Source of the DNA: Paenibacillus donghaensis
Lineage (GTDB): Bacteria > Bacillota > Bacilli > Paenibacillales > Paenibacillaceae
Assembly: GCF_002192415.1 (NCBI RefSeq)
Contig: NZ_CP021780.1
Coordinates: 7,378,001-7,442,000, forward strand
Direction of reading: 5' to 3'
DNA: 64,000 bases
The position numbers and the translations under genes are program-made. The notes below the pieces were generated by a model. The model was not told the DNA's origin. It saw only the letters and a program-made list of their open reading frames with translations, and did no database searches. This document shows positions 8,635-17,700 of this stretch, piece by piece (the first letter of the stretch is position 1; each line of letters starts with the position of its first letter).

Positions 8635-9024
8635 TTAGCCGTAGGTGGCCAAAGCGCTCTCCGTGACCAGTTCCTTCAGCTCGGCCCGTTGTGCGGAATA
8701 CTGCAGACTGCTGATACTGCCGCTGGCAAGGCGCTGGTCCAGCTGCCGGGTCAGTTCAGCGATCTGGAGATTAATGACACGTTCAAGATCGCCGTTCTTG
8801 GCCGCTGCAATCTCCTTCAGCGATTTGCCGTCATACAGCGCTGCGTACAGCTCCTCCTCAGATTCCTGATTCAAGGCATCCAGCAGTTCATCCTTATCGG
8901 CCACTCCGGTAGACGACCATTTGGCCACAGGCATGGCGTTTACCGTTGTTTTGTTCCAGTTGATTCCTCCGAAAGATATCGCTACAATCATGGTTCCGAC
9001 AACCATCACTCGTTTGATATTCAT
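8635..9024 (-). CDS. small exported helical protein, unknown function
   Basis: 129 residues; ATG 9024 follows GGGAG by about nine bases. Residues 1-20 form a signal-like hydrophobic stretch after MNIKR with a possible cleavage near NAMA/VNA. The mature part is acidic, helical and soluble (SLKEIAAAKNGDLERV, LNQESEEELYAALYDG), with a predicted coiled-coil tendency. The pattern SLKEIAAAKNGDLERVINLQ resembles the short repeats in Bacillus exported proteins of unknown role. Family not recognised. It is divergent from the response regulator at 9225, which could control it. Confidence 0.6.
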   Translation of the reverse strand: MNIKRVMVVGTMIVAISFGGINWNKTTVNAMPVAKWSSTGVADKDELLDALNQESEEELYAALYDGKSLKEIAAAKNGDLERVINLQIAELTRQLDQRLASGSISSLQYSAQRAELKELVTESALATYG

Positions 9025-9224
9025 ATGTAATCTCCCTCTTCTTGTTATATTTATTCTTCCAGGTTCATGTATTATTGTTAGTATTCAAGCTCTAGCTTAA
9101 GTTCAGTGTAAAGCACAAACCTGATAGCAACCTTAATTCTACTTTAAGATAACCTAAAGACTGAGGGCGGAATTCCAAATAAGGCTATACTAAAATAAAC
9201 CACAAGAGAAAAGGTGAAGCAGGA

Positions 9225-9920
9225 ATGGGCAAAAAAATTCTTGTAGTGGATGACGAGCCGGGTATTGTCCATGCGATTGCCTATGCGCTGCGGCGTGAAG
9301 GCTATGAAGTGGAAACGGCCAGGGACGGGGAAGAGGCGCTGGAAAGAGTACGCTCCTTCAGGCCGGATGCGCTGGTACTGGATGTAATGATGCCGAAGCT
9401 CAGTGGATACGATGTCTGCCGCAAGCTGGAGAACCGTGATGATATCGGTATTATCCTGCTGACCGTCAAGAATGATATTGTTGATAAAATCGTAGGGCTG
9501 GAGCTTGGCGCAGACGATTATATGACCAAGCCGTTTGAAATCCGCGAGCTGCTGGCCCGGGTGAAGGCGCTGCTGCGTAGGCTGGATAAAAGCGCGGGCG
9601 AAAGCAAGCCGGAGCTGATCGAATATGGCGGCCTGCAGATCCACCCGGAACGCCGCAGTGTCCTGTTGGAGGGGAAACCGCTGGAATTCACGCCGAAGGA
9701 GTTCGATCTGCTGCTCCTGCTGCTCTCGCATCCGCAGCGCGTCTATATGCGCGAGGAACTGCTGGAGCAGGTATGGGAGATGGATTACGCAGGGGGCACC
9801 AGAACCGTGGACATTCATATCCAGCGTCTGCGCAAAAAGCTGGGTGAACCCTACCAGCATATGCTGCAGACCGTTTACGGTGTAGGCTATAAGGCTGTGC
9901 CGGCAGGGAACGGGATATGA
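9225..9920 (+). CDS. OmpR/PhoB-family response regulator
   Basis: 231 residues. Receiver domain at 1-118: VVDDEPG acidic pocket, phospho-acceptor Asp in LVLDVMMPKL, conserved Thr in LLTVKN and Lys in YMTKPFEIRELLARV. The winged-helix DNA-binding domain (about 130-228) has the recognition-helix region GGTRTVDIHIQRLRKK. It overlaps the kinase gene by four bases (ATGA), so the two are translationally coupled. Confidence 0.95.
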   Translation: MGKKILVVDDEPGIVHAIAYALRREGYEVETARDGEEALERVRSFRPDALVLDVMMPKLSGYDVCRKLENRDDIGIILLTVKNDIVDKIVGLELGADDYMTKPFEIRELLARVKALLRRLDKSAGESKPELIEYGGLQIHPERRSVLLEGKPLEFTPKEFDLLLLLLSHPQRVYMREELLEQVWEMDYAGGTRTVDIHIQRLRKKLGEPYQHMLQTVYGVGYKAVPAGNGI

Positions 9921-11383
9921 GAGTCAGCATCAGGCTGAAATTCAGTTTGTTTCTGGCCGTCCTGCTGATTCTGGCCGTTACGCTGCTGAGTTATGTGGTG
10001 CTGCATGGCGTGGAACGGAATCAGCAGGCCCAGATCGAGACTTATCTGGCCCAGCACGTTAACACTGTGAACCTGCGTGTGAAGCAGACTTACTATACAG
10101 GGACACGGCTTGCGCCGCAGACCTTCATGCAGCAGCGGGGCCGGGGGCTGGCGGCGGAGCTGGCCGGGTTCACCGGTCTTGCGGTAACGCTGTATGATAT
10201 GTTGGGTTCCAAGGTCGGTTCATCGATACAGCAAGCGGCGGCAGCAGAACCACAGCAGGGCGGCAGCCCGCTTACCTACGCGCTGCAGAACAAAATTGCC
10301 TATCAAAGTACCGGCGAATCGCTGCTCTATCTGGCCCCGCTGCAAGGACCGGATGGGCAGATGGGCGTAGTGGAGCTGAGCTATTCGCTGGCAAGCGAGC
10401 AGAGCTTCCTGAAGACGCTGCAGCAGTTGTTCATCAACACGGGCATCGGTGTGGTGATCTTCAGTTTCATCATCGGCTACCTGTATTTCAACCGTGCCGT
10501 CTCAGGGATTGCACGGCTGAAAGCGGCAGCAGCGGCGATCCGCCAGGCGGATTACCTTCCTGCGCCTCCCTTGAAGCGCAAGGACGAGCTGGGCGAGCTG
10601 GCGGAGGGCATTTATTACATGAGCCGGGAGATTGAGGGCAGCATTGCCGCCAAAGACGAGGAGCAGCGCAAGCTTGAACTGGCCGTGCAGAAGCTCCAGG
10701 CGCTGGAGCAGCAGCAGAAGCAGTACATCGGCAATATCAGCCATGAATTCAAGACACCGCTGACGTCCATCAAGGCGTATGTGGATCTGCTGAATATGTA
10801 TGACGATGACCCCAAGCTGCTGTTCGATGCCAAGGTCAACATCGCCAAAGAAACGCAGCGCCTCTATGAGATGGTCGAGAAGGTGCTGCAGCTGACCGCC
10901 CTTGAACGGTATGATTTCGAGTCCCAGGCTGAGCGGGTAGAGGTGGCAGCAGGCATCCGGGAAATCTGCGGGCGGATGAAGGGCAAGGCCGAACGCTTCG
11001 GAATCACCATGACGATCGATACTCAGCCCGGGTACATCTGGGTCGACCGGGAGAGCCTGGAGCATATTGTGATTAATCTGCTGGATAATGCGATCAAATA
11101 CAATGTGCCGCAGGGTACTATTCATGTACGGACCATGACCGGCGGTGGAGTAGTCCGAATTGAGATTTCGGATTCGGGAATCGGGATCCCCGGCGAAGCC
11201 AGGGACAGAATCTTCGAGCCCTTCTATACCGTCAACCGTGACCGGTCCCGCCAGTCGGGCGGGACCGGCCTGGGGTTGTCGCTTGTGCACAATCTGGTGG
11301 AGAAGCATGGGGGCAGCATCACGCTGCTGGAGACGGAGGAGGAAGGGACGGCCTTTGAGCTGTCTTTTCCGGCCATTCCTTGA
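9917..11383 (+). CDS. membrane sensor histidine kinase
   Basis: 488 residues. An N-terminal TM helix, an extracytoplasmic sensor region (about 35-170), a second TM helix near 185 and a HAMP linker precede a short coiled coil. HisKA carries the phospho-acceptor His in NISHEFKTPLTSIKAY; the HATPase domain has NLLDNAIKYN (N box), DSGIGIP (G1) and GGTGLGLS (G2). The overlap with the regulator gene makes them cognate. The ligand is unknown. The lipoprotein that follows may act in the same signalling unit. Confidence 0.95.
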   Translation: MRVSIRLKFSLFLAVLLILAVTLLSYVVLHGVERNQQAQIETYLAQHVNTVNLRVKQTYYTGTRLAPQTFMQQRGRGLAAELAGFTGLAVTLYDMLGSKVGSSIQQAAAAEPQQGGSPLTYALQNKIAYQSTGESLLYLAPLQGPDGQMGVVELSYSLASEQSFLKTLQQLFINTGIGVVIFSFIIGYLYFNRAVSGIARLKAAAAAIRQADYLPAPPLKRKDELGELAEGIYYMSREIEGSIAAKDEEQRKLELAVQKLQALEQQQKQYIGNISHEFKTPLTSIKAYVDLLNMYDDDPKLLFDAKVNIAKETQRLYEMVEKVLQLTALERYDFESQAERVEVAAGIREICGRMKGKAERFGITMTIDTQPGYIWVDRESLEHIVINLLDNAIKYNVPQGTIHVRTMTGGGVVRIEISDSGIGIPGEARDRIFEPFYTVNRDRSRQSGGTGLGLSLVHNLVEKHGGSITLLETEEEGTAFELSFPAIP

Positions 11384-11517
11384 AGAAGTGAGTGTATAAT
11401 TTACAACTTGGAAACATGCGGCAATGTTCTGGAGATCATTCTCTGTTATTCTCCAAGCACAAGCAGCAGCAGCCTGAGGAGAGTCGGCAACTGGATCAAT
11501 CAGCAGGAGGAATCCCT

Positions 11518-12633
11518 ATGAAGATAAGTACAACAGGCATATACAGCGCCACGGCATGGATTGCCCTGGGACTGGTGGTGCTGCTAATCAGCGGCTGCGG
11601 TACGAAAGATACGGAAGCCCGCCAGGTCGTGCAGAAGGACGGCACTGCCATCACGGTCCTGGATAACACAGCTGAATCGGTGTATACCAGTCTTAAGCTG
11701 GAACGGATCGACCGGATCGATGAGCTGCGGGGAATGGACTGGATAGATGAAGATACGCTTGTAGTGAGTAGAGAGAACCGTCAGCTGAACCCGGAGACCA
11801 TAGAAGGGGAGGCGCGTTATCCGCGTAATCTCTACCGGTATGAGCTGGCTTCCGCTTCGCAGAGTGCACTAGTGGAGGGAGATCATACCTACGGATCAGC
11901 ACAGTTCTCCCCGGACAAGCGGCATATGTTCTATATGGAGCTGTATGAGTCCACCGGAATGGGCTACATTATGGATATGGCTTCCGGCCAATCGGTAAAG
12001 CTTGACGATAAGGAGTTCATGATGGATGAAGGAGTGTGGGCGGATGATGCCCATGTGATCTATTCGGATATGGAAGGTGCTGTGAAGAGAGCCGATCTGA
12101 AAGGGGCCAGTGAGGCCATCCTTCAAGTGGAAGGCGCGCGGGCACAGGGAGCGGTGCAATCGGGTAATGTGATCTATTACATCGTAGGCGGGGAAGCGGG
12201 TCAGCAGCTGTTTGCCTGGGATGGCGATACCAAGACAACTGCGATGCTGTCCGAGAACGTTACCTCGGTTCTTCCGTCGCCGGACGGAAGCCGGCTGGCA
12301 CTGCACAAGCGGATCGGCCCGGGGAAGGTGGAGCTGCTGCTCAGCGATGCTGAAGGCAAGACGCTGTCGACCGTGGCATCAGGCATGCAGGTATTCGGGA
12401 CGAACTGGTCCCCGGACGGCAGCAAGCTGGCCTATGCGGTGTCCGAGAACGGCGACCAATACCGTTTCTTCATTATGGAGCTGGAGACGGGAGAGCAGAC
12501 GGAGGTACTGGGCAACAACGATGTATCCGATCAGCTCCAGTGGAGTCCCTCCGGCAAGAAGCTGATGATTCCAACCGGGGAACTTAAGGATAATGTGTAT
12601 AAGTCGACTACGTATATTATTAATTTATCCTAG
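11518..12633 (+). CDS. lipoprotein with TolB/WD40-like beta-propeller
   Basis: 371 residues from ATG 11518, seven bases after AGGAGG. A signal peptide ends in the lipobox LLISGC, predicting a surface-exposed lipoprotein. The rest consists of propeller blades with recurring FSPDKRH, SPDGSRLAL, NWSPDGSKLAY and QWSPSGKKLM segments, the TolB/dipeptidyl-peptidase-IV blade signature. It lies 134 bases after the kinase on the same strand, probably in the same operon, and may be a sensor accessory or target of the two-component system. No enzymatic motif is seen. Confidence 0.8.
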   Translation: MKISTTGIYSATAWIALGLVVLLISGCGTKDTEARQVVQKDGTAITVLDNTAESVYTSLKLERIDRIDELRGMDWIDEDTLVVSRENRQLNPETIEGEARYPRNLYRYELASASQSALVEGDHTYGSAQFSPDKRHMFYMELYESTGMGYIMDMASGQSVKLDDKEFMMDEGVWADDAHVIYSDMEGAVKRADLKGASEAILQVEGARAQGAVQSGNVIYYIVGGEAGQQLFAWDGDTKTTAMLSENVTSVLPSPDGSRLALHKRIGPGKVELLLSDAEGKTLSTVASGMQVFGTNWSPDGSKLAYAVSENGDQYRFFIMELETGEQTEVLGNNDVSDQLQWSPSGKKLMIPTGELKDNVYKSTTYIINLS

Positions 12634-12636
12634 GAG

Positions 12637-12757
12637 GTGTCTTCAAACCCGATATACGGAAGGACAGGGCTACTGAAGCGGCGATGATAGAGAGAAACTC
12701 CCGATCAAATGCCGCTCAGTCTGTGATTGTCCTCCTAAGATTTGAGTTTGAAGACAC
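12637..12757. mobile_element. 121-bp MITE-like hairpin element, copy 1
   Basis: Ends are inverted: GTGTCTTCAAACCC at the left, GAGTTTGAAGACAC at the right. A second inverted pair (AGCGGC with GCCGCT) and roughly matching GGAAGGACA/TGTCCTCC blocks lie inside, so the whole element is a long imperfect palindrome. A 122-bp relative lies inverted at 60338-60459. No transposase. It could equally act as a bidirectional transcription terminator after the lipoprotein gene. Confidence 0.65.
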
Positions 12758-12836
12758 GCTCAAAGCAATCAGCAGGCAAAAGACAGTCGGCAGCTGAAAG
12801 AAAGCTGTTGTTAATGTAGGATTGAACCGCCCGCCT

Positions 12837-14633
12837 CGTTAGCCAACCTTCGCAATCCGCCCCTTGGAGCGGGATCCTGCTCCGTGTCTCCTCTGATCCA
12901 AGTAACCAAAACCTGCAAAAGTGCAGGCTTTTAGCAACAATTATGGCTTTCAAGAAGAATACCTGCAATTGTGCAGGTATTTCAGACTTATATTACTCCA
13001 AAGACGGATTATCCCGAATAAAGATGTACTTTCGCAGGCATTTGAGCTGTGGCGGTGCTGGTAGCTGGAAAAGATGTATTATTGCAGGTATTTCGCACAC
13101 TCCTCACACTCCTCACGCACACGTTGGTTCTCCTAGTGCGTTTCGGGGTTGAGAAACCCAGTAGTTCACCCAAGCATTTGCTTCGTTAGCCAACCTTCGC
13201 AATCCGCCCCTTGGAGCGGTATCCTGCTCCGTGTCTCCTCTGATCCAAGTAACCAAAACCTGCAAAAGTGCAGGCTTTTAGCAACAATTATGGCTTTCAA
13301 GAAGAATACCTGCGATTGTGCAGGTATTTCAGACTTATATTACTCCAAAGACGGATTATCCCGAATAAAGATGTACTTTCGCAGGTATTTGAGCTGTGGC
13401 GGTGCTGGTAGCTGGAAAAGATGTATTATTGCAGGTATTTCGCACACTCCTCACGCCCCTCGCGCACACGTTGGTTTCTCCTAGTGTGTTTCGGGGATGA
13501 GAACCCAGTAGTTCGTCCAAGCATTTGCTTCGTTAGCCAACCTTCGCAATCCGCCCCTTGGAGCGGGATCCTGCTCCGTGTCTCCTCTGATCCAAGTAAC
13601 CAAACCTGCAAAAGTGCAGGCTTTTAGCAATAATTATGGCTTTCAAGAGGAATACCTGCGATTGTGCAGGTATTTCAGACTTATATTACTCCAAAGACGG
13701 ATTATCCCGAATAAAGATGTACTTTCGCAGGTATTTGAGCTGTGGCGGTGCTGGTAGCTGGAAAAGATGTATTATTGCAGGTATTTCGCACACTCCTCAC
13801 ACTCCTCACGCACCTCACGCACACGTTGGTTCTCCTAGTGTGTTTCGGGGATGAGAAACCCAGTAGTTCACCCAAGCATTTGCTTCGTTAGCCAACCTTC
13901 GCAATTCGCCCCTTGGAGCGGGATCCTGCTCCGTGTCTCCTCTGATCCAAGTAACCAAAACCTGCAAAAATGCAGGCTTTTAGCAACAATTATGGCTTTC
14001 AAGAAGAATACCTGCGATTGTGCAGGTATTTCAGACTTATATTACTCCAAAGACGGATTATCCCGAATAAAGATGTACTTTCGCAGGTATTTGAGCTGTG
14101 GCGGTGCTGGTAGCTGGAAAAGATGTATTATTGCAGGTATTTCGCACACTCCTCACACTCCTCACACTCCTCACACTCCTCACGTCCCTCGCGCACACGT
14201 TGGTTTCTCCTAGTGCGTTTCGGGGTTGAGAAACCCAGTAGTTCGCCCAAGCATTTGCTTTGTTAGCCAACCTTCGCAATCCGCCCCTTGGAGCGGTATC
14301 CTGCTCCGTGTCTCCTCTGATCCAAGTAACCAAACCTGCAAAAGTGCAGGCTTTTAGCTAAAATTATGGCTTTCAAGAAGAATACCTGCAATTGTGCAGG
14401 TATTTCAGACTTATATTACTCCAAAGACGGATTATCCCGAATAAAGATGTACTTTCGCAGGTATTTGAGCTGTGGCGGTGCTGGTAGCTGGAAAAGATGT
14501 ATTATTGCAGGTATTTCGCACACTCCTCACGCACCTCACGCACACGTTGGTTTCTCCTAGTGCGTTTCGGGGTTGAGAAACCCAGTAGTTCGCCCAAGCA
14601 TTTGCTTCGTTAGCCAACCTTCGCAATCCGCCC
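12837..14633. repeat. five-copy ~350-bp tandem array
   Basis: Unit boundaries, taken at CGTTAGCCAACC, are 12837, 13184, 13531, 13886, 14261 and a partial copy at 14608; unit lengths are 347, 347, 355, 375 and 347. Copies are nearly identical, so amplification is recent. Each unit contains four palindromic TGCAGG modules spaced 50, 61 and 50 bp (for example 12911, 12961, 13022, 13072). Length differences come mainly from a 9-bp CACTCCTCA minisatellite, one to four copies per unit. Each unit has an open frame of 62-78 codons from ATGGCTTTC, but no ribosome site precedes it. The array ends directly at a terminator. Confidence 0.93.
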
Positions 14634-14654
14634 AAGGCTGGGACAGCCTTTTTT
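14634..14654 (+). terminator. terminator at the end of the tandem array
   Basis: AAGGCTG-GGA-CAGCCTT followed by TTTT. It begins exactly where the last partial repeat unit stops. Confidence 0.8.
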
Positions 14655-14660
14655 GGCGTT

Positions 14661-14718
14661 GCGAATCTCATGACTCTTATTCGGCAGAAATCGCTCCAAT
14701 AAGAGTCATGAGATTCGC
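14661..14718. repeat. perfect 21-bp inverted repeat, 16-base loop
   Basis: Arms at 14661-14681 and 14698-14718 are exact reverse complements (left arm begins GCGAATCTCATG). There is no U-tract after it. It lies 130 bases upstream of the second ABC importer operon and could be a leader hairpin or an operator. Confidence 0.85.
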
Positions 14719-14847
14719 CGGCATTTACATAAATTACTATCCTGTTTTATTTCGCGGAAATAGTAGGCTTCTATACTGCAGGAGGGTAGAGCACAGCTTG
14801 GGTCACCAGAAGCCCGCAAATAAGGAAATGGGAGTGAACGGGAAATC

Positions 14848-15957
14848 ATGAAAAACGGAATCAAAAAACAATGGTTACTGAGTCTGATTATGTCCTTGCT
14901 CGTCCTGTTGCTTGCAGCTTGTGGAAATTCGGCCAATGCGGATGAGAATGCCGGAAGTGCTGCGGAGGAAGCCCTGCCGTTTGCTGAAATCGAGACTCTG
15001 GCGAAAGAAGAAGGAAATATAGTCAGCGTAGGTATGCCGGATTCCTGGGCGAACTGGAAGGACACCTGGGCCGATGTAACCGGCAAATACGGAATTTCAC
15101 ATACAGATACAGATATGTCGAGTGCGGAGGAGATTGCCAAGTTTGAAGCGGAGAAGGATAAACCGACGGCGGATATTGGCGATGTGGGCATCGCTTTTGG
15201 TCCGGTTGCCGTAGCCCAAGGCGTTACTCAGCCCTACAAGACAGCTTATTGGGAGCAGCTCCCGGATTGGGCCAAGGACGAGGATGGACATTGGGTGGTT
15301 GGCTATCAGGGAACCATCGCGTTTCTGACCAACACCAAGCTGGTGGCCGATCCGCCTCAGAGCTGGGAAGATCTGAAGAGCGGCAGCTATAAAATCATTG
15401 TCGGCGATGTGACCAAAGCGGCACAGGCCCAGATGGCTGTGCTGGCTGCGGCCATCGCCTTCGGTGGCGACGAATCGAATATGGAGCCAGGACTGGCTTT
15501 CTTCGAGGAGCTGGCCAAGAACGGACGTCTCTCCAATGCAGAGGCTTCGCTGGCCAACATTGAGAAAGGGGAAGTGGAAGTAACGCTGCTATGGGACTTC
15601 AACGCCCTGAACTATAGAGACCAGATTGGCAAGGATGGCTTCAATGTAGCCATTCCGCAGGAGGGCAGTGTAGTCAGTGGCTATGCGACAATTATCAACA
15701 AGTGGGCACCGCATCCCAATGCCGCCAAGGTTACACGCGAGTACATCCTGAGTGATGAAGGACAGATTAATCTCGCTAAAGGGTATGCGCGCCCCATCCG
15801 GGATACGGTCATCCTTCCGGACGACGTGGCTGCCAAACTGCTGGCCGCTGATCAATATGTGAATGCCAAGCCGGTCGGCGATTACAAGGTATGGGAAGAA
15901 ACGGCCAAGAGCATCCCGCAGCAGTGGCAGGAACGTGTTCTTGTACATCTGAACTAA
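14848..15957 (+). CDS. ABC solute-binding lipoprotein, phosphonate/iron/polyamine type
   Basis: 369 residues. Signal peptide with lipobox LLLAAC, then a spermidine/putrescine-thiamine-iron type binding fold (ADIGDVGIAFGPVA, PPQSWEDLKSG, VTLLWDFNALNYRD). It is the first gene of a five-gene rightward operon with two CysTW-type permeases, a PotA/FbpC-like ATPase and an alkaline-phosphatase-superfamily enzyme. This layout matches importers for 2-aminoethylphosphonate-like or other phospho compounds. The enzyme partner favours a phosphorus-containing substrate over iron, but that is inference. Confidence 0.8.
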   Translation: MKNGIKKQWLLSLIMSLLVLLLAACGNSANADENAGSAAEEALPFAEIETLAKEEGNIVSVGMPDSWANWKDTWADVTGKYGISHTDTDMSSAEEIAKFEAEKDKPTADIGDVGIAFGPVAVAQGVTQPYKTAYWEQLPDWAKDEDGHWVVGYQGTIAFLTNTKLVADPPQSWEDLKSGSYKIIVGDVTKAAQAQMAVLAAAIAFGGDESNMEPGLAFFEELAKNGRLSNAEASLANIEKGEVEVTLLWDFNALNYRDQIGKDGFNVAIPQEGSVVSGYATIINKWAPHPNAAKVTREYILSDEGQINLAKGYARPIRDTVILPDDVAAKLLAADQYVNAKPVGDYKVWEETAKSIPQQWQERVLVHLN

Positions 15958-15970
15958 CGGAGCTGCTGCA

Positions 15971-16897
15971 ATGAATTCAAGAAACCGCAATTTAATTCTG
16001 GCCCTGATTCCGCTGGCACTTATGGTGCTGGCGTTTCAGCTTGTTCCGGTGCTGTCCATGCTCTCCGGCAGCTTCCGTTCGGCAGATGGGACCGTCTTCA
16101 CACTGAGCAACTATTGGGAGGTGCTGCAGAGCGCCTATTATATGCAGGCGATCAAGAACAGCCTGCTGATCTCGGTGTTCTCCAGCCTGGCGGGGCTGAC
16201 AGTAGGGCTGATCTGCGCGTATTGCATCACCCGATTTACGCCTGCTGTGCGTGACCGCCTGCTGATGCTGTCCAATATGACCTCCAACTTCGCCGGTGTT
16301 CCGCTGGCGTTCGCTTATATTATTCTGCTGGGCAACAACGGTATCTTCACGCTGTTGTTTCAACAATGGGGCTGGGAAGTCTTCTCCAGCTTCAATCTAT
16401 ATAGCTGGTCCGGCCTCACTCTGGTCTATGTCTATTTCCAGGTTCCGCTGGCTCTGCTGCTGCTCTATCCTTCCTTCTACGGAATCAGGGAGCAGTGGAG
16501 AGAAGCCGCCGCCCTGCTGGGCGCCGGACGCTGGCAGTTCTGGCGCACTATCGGTCTGCCGGTGCTGGCTCCGGCGATCTTCGGCACGCTGGGCATTCTG
16601 TTCGCCAATGCGATGGGCGCTTACGCAACCGCGTACGCGCTGGTTGGCGGCAACTATAATCTGCTCGCTGTGCGCATCGGCTCACTGGTGGCTGGCGATG
16701 TGGTCACCCAGCCGCAGATGGGCAGCACGCTGGCCGTGCTGCTGGCCCTGACTACGCTGCTGGCCGTATTCCTGAACCACCGGATGGTCCGGCGGGCTCA
16801 GCGATTCGGCAGCGGCTGGTCCGGCAAGCCAACGGCGGAGCGCCGAGCTGTACGCACGCGGCTTGCACCTGCCGCCGGAGAGGAGCTGGGCCAATGA
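15971..16897 (+). CDS. ABC permease, PotB/PhnU-like
   Basis: 308 residues, ATG 15971 eight bases after GGAG. Six or so hydrophobic helices, with the EAA loop REAAALLGAGRWQFWRTIGLP preceding the fifth. It overlaps the next permease by four bases (ATGA). It forms one half of the membrane channel of the 14848-18724 importer. The C-terminal tail is basic and short. Confidence 0.88.
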   Translation: MNSRNRNLILALIPLALMVLAFQLVPVLSMLSGSFRSADGTVFTLSNYWEVLQSAYYMQAIKNSLLISVFSSLAGLTVGLICAYCITRFTPAVRDRLLMLSNMTSNFAGVPLAFAYIILLGNNGIFTLLFQQWGWEVFSSFNLYSWSGLTLVYVYFQVPLALLLLYPSFYGIREQWREAAALLGAGRWQFWRTIGLPVLAPAIFGTLGILFANAMGAYATAYALVGGNYNLLAVRIGSLVAGDVVTQPQMGSTLAVLLALTTLLAVFLNHRMVRRAQRFGSGWSGKPTAERRAVRTRLAPAAGEELGQ

Positions 16898-17700
16898 ATC
16901 GGCGCAGAACCGGACTTATGCCACGAGCTTTGCTGCTGGGCCTGATGGTTTATCTGCTGCTGCCGCTGCTGGCAACAGGTCTGTATGCCTTCGCAGAGGA
17001 TTGGCAGAACACCCTGCTGCCGCGAAGCTGGACGCTGCAGTGGTTCGCCGAAATGTTCAGGGATCTGCGCTTTCTGGAAGCGCTGTGGACATCGCTGTAT
17101 CTATGCCTGATCAGCGTGGGGCTTAGCCTAGCCGTGATGCTTCCGGCGGTGTTTGTGATTACGGTGTATTTTCCGCGCTGGGAGAATTTCATGAAGAGCC
17201 TGGTGGTGCTTCCCTACGCCGTGCCGGGTGTTGTGGCTGCTGTCGGGCTGATTCGCACCTATTCCTCCGGGCCGCTAGATATTGCCGGAACTGCCTACTT
17301 ACTGATTGGGGCTTATTTCGTAGTCATCCTGCCCTATATGTATCAGGGAATCCGCAGCAGTCTGTTGACTGTCTCTGCGGCCGAGCTGCTGAATGCGGCC
17401 GAGCTGCTGGGTGCGCGTCGCCGGACCGCCCTGCTGAATGTGATTCTGCCGAACATCTGGCCGGGAATTATCGTCTCATCTCTATTGTCCTTCTCGGTAC
17501 TCTTCGGCGAGTTCGTGCTGACCAACATGCTGGTTGGCGGGCATATCCAGACCATCCAGGTCTATCTGTATAAACGTGTTGGCGAGAGCGGACATCTGGC
17601 CAGTGCGATTGCGATTTCTTACTTCGTATTGATTCTGCTGGTATCGCTGGTGCTGATGAAGCTGGGCGGCAGGATGGGAAGAGGGGGGCATCATGAATGA
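16894..17700 (+). CDS. ABC permease, PotC/PhnV-like
   Basis: 268 residues. Hydrophobic helices with the EAA loop LNAAELLGARRRTALLNV and the family motif FGEFVLTNMLVGG near the C-terminus. The start overlaps the preceding gene and the end overlaps the ATPase gene by eight bases, so the four transporter genes are translationally coupled. Partner of the permease at 15971-16897. Confidence 0.88.
   Translation: MNRRRTGLMPRALLLGLMVYLLLPLLATGLYAFAEDWQNTLLPRSWTLQWFAEMFRDLRFLEALWTSLYLCLISVGLSLAVMLPAVFVITVYFPRWENFMKSLVVLPYAVPGVVAAVGLIRTYSSGPLDIAGTAYLLIGAYFVVILPYMYQGIRSSLLTVSAAELLNAAELLGARRRTALLNVILPNIWPGIIVSSLLSFSVLFGEFVLTNMLVGGHIQTIQVYLYKRVGESGHLASAIAISYFVLILLVSLVLMKLGGRMGRGGHHE

Noticed and set aside
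12943..14560. Five small protein genes, one per tandem unit (62-78 codons)
   Set aside because: No ribosome site precedes the shared ATG and no family is recognisable; kept only as an open question.
12837..14633. CRISPR-like repetition
   Set aside because: Units are about 350 bp, directly adjoining and nearly identical along their whole length; there are no unique spacers and no cas genes.
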